DNA from: Antedon mediterranea
Taxonomy: Eukaryota > Echinodermata > Crinoidea > Comatulida > Antedonidae
Length of the DNA stretch: 64,000 nucleotides
Direction: 5' to 3'
Assembly: GCF_964355755.1 (NCBI RefSeq)
Contig: NC_092673.1
Coordinates: 18,421,001 to 18,485,000 of the forward strand
Shown here: piece after piece, positions 43,001 to 55,000 of the stretch
Position numbering within the stretch: position 1 is the stretch's first letter
Layout: the number at the start of each line of letters is the position of its first letter
Program-made: the position numbers and the translations under genes
The notes under the pieces: model-generated
Databases searched by the model: none
What the model saw: the letters and a program-made list of their open reading frames with translations, nothing else
What the model was told of the DNA's origin: nothing

Positions 43001-46000
43001 AACCAATTCCCTAATATTGCAGCCTTAAAAGTAACTCAAGTTCACTAATGGTTTCAAATAATTTTCACTTCAAATTTAACTCCAAGCATAATGTTTACAG
43101 CACTTAAAAGTGACCCAAGTTCTTTATTGGTTTCAAATGATTTTCACTTCAGATTTAACCCCAAACATGATGTGACAGATGGCATAGCAGTGATAAGAAC
43201 TGTAAGCACAACATGGACAGAAGATTATGACGATAGTGGTAAACATAAATTAATTTAGCTTTTCATCCCTCTTGCAGTGAATTATGATAAACTATTGAAA
43301 GATAATTGGAGATCAATACCACTACTGACATACAGTAGTATATTATTGGATACTATGTTAATGTTGATATGAACAGTCGTGTAACTGGCTGATTTCTGCA
43401 TGATTTTTTTTTTTTTACTTATTAAATATTGTTACTCCTGATCTTTTCTGATGCAAAACATTTGATGGTTTGCTACTTTCAGGATTGTATTTCATGCAAT
43501 TAACATTATCAAGTAGTTTGAAAGTGGTAACCTAATAATCAAATATTATTCACTTAAATCAACACAAGGACCTACAGAAAAAATAACTTTGTTTGTTATT
43601 TTCAGGTGATCCCTCAAAACAGTTTACGAAATTTGTCGCTGACAAAATGAGAACAATGAAAACTGAAAAGGTATGTCAACAACATTTTATTTAAAACATT
43701 AAAATAATACAAAGAGCATTTATACTTCTTTTATTTTGGGAAAGATATCAATCTAGTCCACTGGACTTACTTACTAACGTAAGTTCAGTGAACTAGATTG
43801 ATATCCTTCCAAATAAAAATTACACTACCTGGATGAGAATATTCATATCCGCATTTATACTATTATTACTAGCCTAAACTGAGGGGTTTGTTTTCTTAAT
43901 GTAAATCAATGATTCTTTAACAAGCAAATCAAAAATAATGTGGTTTGGAAAGTAAATGTATTTTCTATTTAGGTAAAAATATAAAGAATATTTAAATCAA
44001 TATCGCTCATCGGCGATGAGCTATGCTCGACGCGATTATGAGATCATGTTTCGAATATGAGCACTGTTTCAATAATTTAACAGTATGATTTATAAAGAAT
44101 ATTTAACTATTTATAAGGTTTGTTTTCATTATATGAGTTAGGTTGTCCAGAAACCACCTAAAGATGATGATGAGTCTGGAAATATTGAGGGCCATGATGA
44201 TGATATTAATGACAAACACACCAGTAGGAAAGACAACCACAGCAAAAATGATGATCATGACAACCATAGCAAAGATGATGATCATGACAACCACAGCAAA
44301 GATGATGATCATGACAACCACAGCAAAGATGATGATCATGACAACCACAGCAAAGATGATGATCATGGCAACCACAGCAAAGATGATGATCATGACAAAC
44401 AGAGCAAAGATGATGATCATGACAACCACAGCAAACAGAGCAGTGATAATGATCATGACAAACAGAGCAGTCATGGTAATGATTATTTTTTGTAACTTTT
44501 AAAATTCTGTTTTTTTAAACAATAGTATTAAGAATTATGTAATATTAATGATGAACCTTTTTAATGACTGTAACATAACATGTGCAATCCTGAGATTTGA
44601 TCCCATTCACAATATAGTGGAGTTTATACTGTACCGTGATCGTACCATTTTACAACAATTAAATTGGAAGGTAATACTGTATCTGCTATATTAATTAATT
44701 ATTTGCAGTTATAAATTAATTGTTGTTTTTCTAATAGAAATATTTTCAAACTTGACTAAAGAACTTTTAGACATTTTATTGTATATTTATATGATTAAAT
44801 GTGAGTAAAATAATTTAAAAACTACTATATAATTTATAAAGATAATGACTAAAACAATGACAACTCAAACATTGACTATAATGATTATGTATACAAAAAC
44901 AATGATGAGAATGATTGTTATGAGTATATATATTGTTGACAATTACAATGATGATGATGACAATGATTATGACAAAAACTACAACATTCATGATAAAGAA
45001 GATGAAACTACAACATTGATAATGATGATAATAATGATGAAAACTACAACATTGATAATAATGAAGATGAAAACTACAACATTGATTATAATAACAAACA
45101 ATAACAACAACAATGATGAATTTTTAATGACTATATAATGATGATAGTGATGATAACTATGATAATGAGATTACTACAATGGTGCTTTTTGGAGTATTAC
45201 AAAAAAAAATCTGTTTTAACTACAGGTACTGACATTCAATTTGATACAGACCGGCAGTTAGATAAAGATGTGATCAAGAAAGTTAAGGAAAATAAGGAAG
45301 AGACATTGAAAGAAACATTCAACATCTATGATCATGGTGGACAATTGATATACCATGGTATTCATCGTGTAAGTTATTTTAAGTGATGTTTTATTGGGGA
45401 GGTGTTTATTCAAATAAATACCATCCTAATTGGTATAATTAATACATTATTTTAGTTTAAACATCTTTTGAAACTAACTTCCGTGATACAGTGGGCCGTT
45501 TTGGCCTAAGACGGAAAGAAGTTTTAGACGGCTTTCAACATGGGAAGAAGTATATCCTATGGTCCTAATGAGACACAGATATTGAAAAGTTATACAGACC
45601 TGCCAGCTTATTAAACAACTCGGCTATTGGGATTCACTTGATTTTAAACAAAAGGTCTTATCATCAGTTCTCCTGATGTAATTTTATATACTATTCCCCA
45701 CAATATACTCCAATGCTTTATGAATATATTTAACTACTATACTTTCACACCCGCGGTCCGAAAATAAACAAAAAACTAAAATGGGTAACGGCCAACTTAG
45801 TTACAAGATGTTGACTCACCTTGAACCCGGAACTAACTTTACCACCGACACTTAAAAATCTACCGATGCAACCAAACATTTCGTTTTAAAACCCTCCATG
45901 ATATCTTCCTAAGAGAGAAATATGGAGCAATATCGTATAGGCCTGCTAAAATGTTGTAGAATATACCTATCGCAGTACACATATATTGACTGCTTAGAGG

Positions 46001-49000
46001 TTAAAGACCCCTTCCCTGCAATTTTGGACGTTTTTTGGAAAATAATACATATATATCACTTTAAAAACATTAAACCATGTCATTTCTTGTCTTAAATGTA
46101 CGTTTTATGGTAAATTATGATAAAAAGTGAGAAACAATGCACTACCTAAGTAGCTCGCGGCGATCGACCTCTCGTGGACGGTCTTAGGCCTAGCCTAGCA
46201 GCTAGCTAGGCTTAGTTTTGTAGGCCTAGCTGGTAAACATCGGTAACGTACGAACATCGTACGCGAGCTATATACCTAGCCTGACGTTGTATAGTTGCTG
46301 CATTAATTGTCTTTCTATTTTTGCCAGACTCCGTTGATACAAATTGGGGAAAACCCGGTATTTTCGCTGAAAAGTTAGGAGTCTTTCATTTGTTTTGGCC
46401 TCACGATCGATCGAAAAGTGGGCGAATTACAGGTGAAAAACAAAAATATCAATCCGCGCGCAATGCATTTTGGGATTTATAGCGGGCCGCTATAATTATT
46501 AGAATCGACTTATTTTTCACATTTTTAACCATTTAAAGACGAAAAAAGTTATCGCAATAGGACCATATAGTATTATTTTTACATTAAATATAGTTTGTGA
46601 TCTTAAATTAGATCTAAAAAACGTAGGGAATGGGGCTTTAAATATAAGATTTGACATCCCCGAGGGAATGATATTATGTTCGAGCATGGAGAAATTTCGA
46701 GGGAATATATATTTCCCGAAGCGCCAGCTGAGGGAAATATATAATTCTCGAGAACTTAATATCATTCCCGAGGGGATGTCTAATCTTATATTTTACCGAT
46801 ATAAAAGGCGATATCTGTTATATTACATAGCCAACAACAAGTAGAATATCTGCTGGGTCGGGTAGCTAGGCTAGGCCTCCTTTTTGTATTGTATGTAAAC
46901 AGGCTGCCCATTCACCTTACATTTCGAAGAATAATATACAGATAATTACTAATTAATGATTCCTTGGCAACAAAATATTCACTAGCCTAGGTCGTTTAAA
47001 TAATAACATAATAATTTCCATCAATACATTATAATAATATTATCAGGTAGGCCGAATAAATAATAATTCGTCTTCTTCGATCGAGCCGAATCACCTGCCA
47101 GATGTTCAGTGCGTCGCGCGCATACCGGTTACTATTGTGAGTATTAACCAATCACAAACAGTCTTTCATCACATCTAGGGAGGATTAATAACAAATGAGG
47201 GCGCTATGTATGCATAGTTTAAATAGTTTAGTTGATTAATTTCTTCCAGCAAGTTCTGTGGCGGAGCGCATGAAGCGTTGTCTTGTGATGGAGGGACAAT
47301 TTCATCGCGAGTACAAGATCCAGTAGATGACTTTTGTTTATTTACGAAAATTACACAGTCAATATCATCGTACTCGAGAATTTATATGATTAATGACAGG
47401 GAAACGATAATTACGCGAAAATTACTCAGTCAATATCATCGTTCTTGAGTATATATACGATTTACGATCCTCGCAGCGTTAGTCATGTGATGCAGTTTCA
47501 ACCAATCAAGTTTGCGTATTTACATAGATGTAATATATAATAATAGTCTTTATTTATGTTAGGGACCACTACCGAATAAATGGTACTTGTTCATAGGCCT
47601 TTAAGAATATTAATAAAATATTTGAATAACAAGCACATTATTTTTTCCAGATCTTCGTAACATCAGAAGCACTTTACATCGTAGTGTTTGATCTCAGTGT
47701 GAACCTTGAAGATCGTGCTATCGTCATTGATTCTAATGGCGTAAGTATTGTAAGACTAATTAAGGTATTGTAGTAGTTGTGCTGGAACAAGAAAACAATT
47801 TTATTTTTGTTTTTTTGATATTTTTTGGTTTTTTTTTCAGAAAAAGCGTCAACATCATTGGACCAACCTCCAGTTCATATTATCTTACATCCAGACAGTT
47901 TATTCTCATAGTCGTATTGTGGAAGAAGACAAGAAGAATGAAGTTCACAAACCAACTATCCTTATTGTGGGTACACATAAGGGTAAGCTTGGTAAGACTG
48001 AAGAAGAACAAAATGATGAGGTAGTACTAAATATATTTCTATAGCTACAGTACCTTAAAAATAACCATAATCAAAAACATATTACTGCTCCAAAAACACC
48101 TTATTAACCAACTTCATATAGACATATAGTATCAATCAATCAATTTTTAAATATTTTAAATAAATGACAATATATGACTACAGTAATATGCTCATTACAT
48201 AATATATTTTTTCTACATATTTATAAACTATTTACAACCAGGCAAATATCATTTTTGAGAAGGTTCAAGATGCACTTAGAGGGAAACTGTATGAAGAACA
48301 TATATATCAATATTTTTCCATTGAAAACAGCCGAGAAACAACAGATAAAAGCTTTAGTGATCTCAAAGAGGTTATTGATGATCTTATGAAAGCTTTAGAA
48401 AAAGATAAACCTTTAAAGTGGATGCGTTTTCGATGTGACCTTCATGACCTCAGGACGAAAACACATTTTTCTTTGTGTCCTTTAGAAGAGGTAAACTTTA
48501 TTTTGTAACCACATTAATAATCTTACTTTGAGCATTAGAACTTAATTAATACTTTCATTAACCATATTTTGCCAAATCAGAGGAACTCCACACCCAAATG
48601 TATAGAAAACTCGGATTTCAAAATCTGAGTTTACTACAGTAGTTTCATTCTGACCACTGAAATGGACCGATCCATTATTAATCGGGGGGATTAAAAAAAT
48701 ACTTTATACCTTACGTTGGTAAATGTATCTCTACCATGCTATAAAAACTGAATATGATTTCCTATTTAATAATTATGTTTTAAAAATCTAATATTATAAC
48801 CATTATTTCTAGCTCAAAATACTGGCAACTAAGAATGGTATTGAAAAAGAACAATCAATCCTTAACTTCCTGTATGATCTTGGTGAAATTGTTTACATGC
48901 ATGACAACAAATTATTAAGAGATAAAGCGGTGTTAGATCCGATGCAGCTGGTTGAAATTGTTACTGCTTTTGTAACAGTCCTTCCACCAAAGTTTCCAGT

Positions 49001-52000
49001 AAGTACAGTAGGTAGGCCCATGTATATTCCAAATTGTAAATATGTGTTTCTGCTGTCACCCCTATGAAAGTTCGGTGCAGTTCCTTGTTCCTTGTGAAAA
49101 AATTGTTTTTGATCATAGAGGTACTTCTTTTTTTGGTTTAGAAGCCCATTTTTAAGAAAGCTTTTGTTAAACTTGACAAGGGCATACTGGAAGAAAAGTT
49201 GTTGCGAAAATTGTGGAAAAAGCGTAAAGTTGACAAAGGAAATAATTTTGAGTTCCTTGTAGCACTGATGATTCAATTAGGTTTCATTTGTGAGAGAAAG
49301 ACAACCAGCAGCCAAGATGTGGCAAGTACATCTACAGTAGGTTTTGTTGAGTTATATTTTATAACATATTTTGCATACAAGATTGTGTAATTTAATGGTG
49401 AAATTTTACATCAAATTTCAAAATATTTGTAGGGTTATGACATTTTGGTTAAACTTTCAGCTGAAGATGTTTAACATGTACAGGTAATGATCTTAATTTT
49501 CTTAATCTAAATGGCATTTTATAAATCAATAATTTCAGGAATCTGTTGAAAAGCGATCATTTTATGTTCCACTACGCCTTGCTTTCAAGACAGCAAGTGA
49601 AGTGACAGAAACGCCTGATGAATTTCCAGCTATCAGTATCTATTACGACTTTAAGGGATATCTGCCAGATGTATTGTTTCCATATATGATTATTGATTTC
49701 CTCAACAAATTTCAAAAGAAAGGTGTTGATCCAATACTCTTGTATAATCATGCTGAACTTTACTTCGACCAAGATCATCATGTGACCTTATCTCTTGTCA
49801 AATTTGTGACTATGGAAGATGAAAGAAAGTTCTTGTTAAAGGTACTGTATCATATAATTTGTTGTGAACAAGTCATAATTTAATCTAAACATAAACTCAA
49901 ATTCAAATATCACATCACTTTTCTTCTTTTTTTTCAGGTGACTATTAAAAAAACTCCTGCTTGTAATGAAACAAGTAAGGATGAACCCTCTTCTGACGTT
50001 TGTAAAGAGGTTTGTTATTTCATATATTCAAGGGGGATCCAAGGGTTTCCCACAGGGTCAGGAACCCCCCCCCCCCCTTCCAATGTTCAAAGTGCCCTTT
50101 TTTAGAGTTTCAATATTTTATTTGTGTGACATGTTTGTGTGTTTGTTAGTATTCACAGCGGCAAAACAATAAAAGAAATTTCCCAAGATGTGAGCTTCAT
50201 TGCTGGACGGCCCTAAAAAATTGTTGTTGAAATAAATAAAATCAAATAGAAATTTCCGATTGCTGATCAGAAGCAGCATGATACCTCTAGTAAACTGTCT
50301 AGTTTCACATACTACAGAGGGCCACACACCACATTGTGGGGAATATGCCTATTAAGTCTAATACTTGAGACGATCTCTTAAATTCAATTGCATTACTTAC
50401 GCTCTGTTACGCATGCGTATTTGTGAGAATAACTTGCACGTGAAACCATTATAAATAAGATTAAAAATAGTAGCGAAAGATATGATTTATGTAACAAAAA
50501 ACAAAAACAATTTTTTGGGGGCCTTATTAGCGTTTAGAATAATCATATCGGAAGTACCTGTATCAGGGCTTGCCCTGACGTTCGCATTGAACGCAAAAAA
50601 TGTTATATATTGGGTGAAGGTGGAAAGAATGGGATCGTTTTGCTTTTTGCTAGCGCGCTCAGTGGAATGTCATTTCCGGCAAACTAAAGGTGCCATATAT
50701 CATGAATTTTTCCAGCCATCTAGGGGTATCTTTAAACAAAATTCCCTTCACCACATCTGACTATTAAGGGGGAGTGGGGGTGGGGGCTTATGGTTCAAAT
50801 ACTCATTCTCGGAAGTGCCCTTTCCTTCTGGGAACCGAAAATGTCTAGATCCGCCCCAGATATCAGAATTGAAAACTATTAATTATTGCTAAGATCTATT
50901 ATTTATAAACTTTATTGATTTCGGTCAACATTATTAATTAATTATTATACCAAATCATTACCTCAATGCTTGCAATTGAAACTTTAATGAAGTATTTTTT
51001 GGTTAGGTGCCAAATCTTTGGATTTATAACATTTGAGGCATGTCATATTTTGAAAGTGATAATTCAGATTTTTATTTTAGATTTTTATCTCTTTTTTTTA
51101 TTTCTTATTGGTTTAATTTTCCCTTTTCTTGTATTGTGAAACTTTTGTGTTTTTATTGTCATATTGTATTTGTAGGTTTTGTTAACGATCCAGAAGTCAT
51201 TTGAACCTACTAAAGATGGTGGTAGAAGAGGGATTCAGTATGAGAGATGCATACTTTGTGATGTATGTAGTGATACATCAGAAAAGAAACACATTCAAAA
51301 TCTTGAAAATTTCCAGGACGAGAAGTTGACATGCACCAAAACTGGCAAGTCTGTTACGATGGATGTTACACGTTACCAGCGGCTATTTGGAGGTAAGAGT
51401 AATATAGATACAAATTTATTTTCATTTATTTATTTGACCAAAAAACAACAAATGAATGAACAATATGATTATTACATAATGTAATTACAGAAAAATATAC
51501 AAATAATGAATGTTTATGAGTGTAATGGTACAAATAATGGCATGAGGTAAATGATGAAAGGATATATTTTAACGAGGCGAAGTCGAGTTGATATATATAT
51601 ATAACCTTTCATCAATCACCAAATTCCATTATTTGTACCATTACAAAAATATAAAACATTCATTATTTGTTTTATAACATCTAAATAGAATCCTGTCATT
51701 TGAATCAAATAAAAAGTAAGCCTAGCCTAATGCCTACATTTGATTCACATTGATTAAAACAGTAACATTTGTTTTTTTATAATATATTAAATATTAAATA
51801 TTATATTTATATGGATTTATAAACACACCTACTGTATTCTTAATTATGTCAACAAACAACCAAACAATCCTAGGCATAGAAAGGCTAAAACGCCTAGACT
51901 AGGCCTAGCCTAATACTAACAGGCCTAGGCCTACTCTTACTCTAGCTAGGCTGAAAGGCAGCAGACACTTCGACAGGCAACTGGAACTCATCTAGGCTAA

Positions 52001-55000
52001 TTATGTTTTTTCCAATGATTCCACATCTTGTAGAGATGTTCCCATTAATTGATCAAAATTCTACAAACAATCTAAAGCTAATTTAAATGCCTTTTTGATC
52101 CAAATGCAAATTATTTTTTTTTGTACACGAAAAAAAGTACTATTAAACAATCATTTTAATAGTGCCTACTATTGCACTCCATGTGACCAACAATCAACCA
52201 ATCAAATGACAGGGATTTATTTACATTGTTACAACATGGTTTTATTAGCTGTGATATCTTCATTCCTCAGTAGTAGCACTATCAGAATCATTATTGATAA
52301 TCTATACGTTGTTACAACATGCTGCTATTAGCTATGATATCTTCATTCCTCTTACCAGTAGTAGCACTATCAGAATCAGTATAGATAATCTATACATGCT
52401 ACTATTAGCTGTGATATCTTCATTCCTCTTACCAGTAGTAGTACTATCAGAATCATTATTGACAATCTATACATTGTTACAACATGCTGCTATTAGCTGT
52501 GATATCTTCATTCCTCTTACCATAGTAGTACTATCAGAATCATTATAGGTAATCTATACATTGTTACAACATGCTACTATTAGCTGTGATATCTTCATTC
52601 CTCTACCAGTAGTAGTACTATCAGAATCATTATTGACAATCTATACATTGTTACAACATGCTACTATTAGCTGTGATATCTTCATTACTCTTACCAGTAG
52701 TAGTACTATCAGAATCATTATTGATAATCTATACATTGTTACAACATGATGCTATTAGCTGTGTTATCTTCATTCCTCTACCAGTAGTAGTACTATCAGA
52801 ATCATTATTGACAATCTATACATTGTTACAACATGCTACTATTAGCTGTGATATCTTCATTACTCTTACCAGTAGTAGTACTATCAGAATCATTATTGAC
52901 AATCTATACATTGTTACAACATGCTACTATTAGCTGTGATATCTTCATTCCTCTACCAGTAGTAGTACTATCAGAATCATTATTGATAATCTATACATTG
53001 TTACAACATGCTGCTATTAGCTGTGCTATCTTCATTCCTCTACCAGTAGTAGTACTATCAGAATCATTATTGATAATCTATACATTGTTACAACATGCTG
53101 CTATTAGCTGTGATATCTTCATTACTCTTACCAATAGTAGTACTATCAGAATCATTATTGATAATCTATACATGCTACTATTAGCTGTGATATCTTCATT
53201 CCTCTTACCAGTAGTAGTACTATCAGAATCATTATTGATAATCTATACATTGTTACAACATGCTGCTATTAGCTGTGATATCTTCATTCCTCTTACCAGT
53301 AGTAGTACTATCAGAATCATTATTGATAATCTATACATTGTTACAACATGATGCTATTAGCTGTGATATCTTCATTCCTCTTAACAGTAGTAGTACTATC
53401 AGAATCATTATTGATAATCTATACACTGTTACAACATGCTGCTATTAGCTGTGATATCTTCATTCCTCTTACCAGTAGTAGTACTATCAGAATCATTATT
53501 GATAATAGCTGTGACATCTTGTAAAGTGGATAAATATTTTTATTTTATTTGCAGACGAAAGTGGGCCAAAAGAAAGGAAAGGAAGAAAAACGGATCAAGG
53601 TAATTGATTGAAATATGTTGGAAAATAAGAGAGAGAAAATAAAACAAATTGAATATTTACAGCATCTCAAACTGGTTTTGGTCAGAATTGGGGGAAACAA
53701 TAATGATATATATCTCTTGGTATCTTTATTTTATTTTATTCCAATCCAAAAAAGCTGAATTGGAGATTTTTTCCAAAGGCTAAATTTTTACAAATTATAA
53801 ATTTCACATACTTTTTCAAATAAATATTATAAATTTTAAACAGTTTAAGAATTACACATAAAACAAGAAGAAAAAAAAACATTTAAAGTCATTATTATTT
53901 AAGAATTAAGCAGACAAGTGAGATATAGAAGAAGCGGTCATTTATTATATCTGGATAATGAGACACCAAATTGTCCATATGCATTTTATCATATTTTAAC
54001 TTTTAATCGCTTTTTAAAGATTTTGTGCAATAATGTATGTGTTCTATATTTTAATTTTTTGTTTATATTATATATTATATATATCGGTTTTTTATCGTAC
54101 TAATATTTGCCAATCTTTAAGAAGAATTTCTATTGTTATGTTATTATGATAATGGACAAATGAAGCTTTTCAATATTTCATTAATTTTTCATTTGCAGGA
54201 AATACAATGGCAGATTCTGAAACTTTGAACAGTTTCCAAGACCTAAAAGGTGGTCTCAGTGGGTACTTTGATGGTGAAAGATACCATTGGCTGAGGTTCC
54301 TACTATTTGATCAATTGGATGTCGGGGACCTTACAAATAAAGATTTCAATGGACATGACTTACTCAATACACTTGAAGACAAAGGTTTCATCTCACCAAC
54401 CAATGTTAACTTGCTGTTAGAGATTACAAATACATCTGAAATCCAACAGGCCAAAGATCTTGTATCAAAGTATATGAGAGACAACAACATTCAGGATAGA
54501 CATACTGGTAAAGCTAAGTTGTCACCTTACAGAAAGCGACTGTTTAAGGCCCTGAAACAAGTTGACCGAGATGCATTACGTAATGTTACTGCTTACTATG
54601 ACTTGACAAAATATAACTTCTCCAATGTATGGGATGCAGTTCTCTATCTGGAGAATGATAAACAATTAGTAGATGATTTTGACAAAATACAGAGGTTTGC
54701 AGAACGTCTTGGTGGAATAGCAAGCAACACACTACTTGGTAATGGTATTTAAAGACCCCTTCCCTGCAATTTTGGACGTTTTTTGGAAAATAATACATAT
54801 ATATCACTTTAAAAACATTAAACCATGTCATTCCTTGTCTTAAATGTACGTTTTATGGTAAATTATGATAAAAAGTGAGAAACAATGCACTACCTAAGTA
54901 GCTCGCGGCGATCGAACTCTCGTGGACGGTCTCAGGCCTAGCCTAGCTAGGCTTAGTTTTGTAGGCCTAGCTGGTAAACATCGGTAACGTACGAACATCG

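Noticed and set aside
44143-44502. Met-rich frame (MMIMTTTAK repeats)
   Set aside because: It is one base out of phase with the Roc-2 exons on either side; the Asp/His frame fits both junctions.
52294-53448. Repeated hydrophobic open frames that look like membrane proteins
   Set aside because: They lie inside an 88-bp minisatellite within an intron; frames shift from unit to unit and there is no start context.
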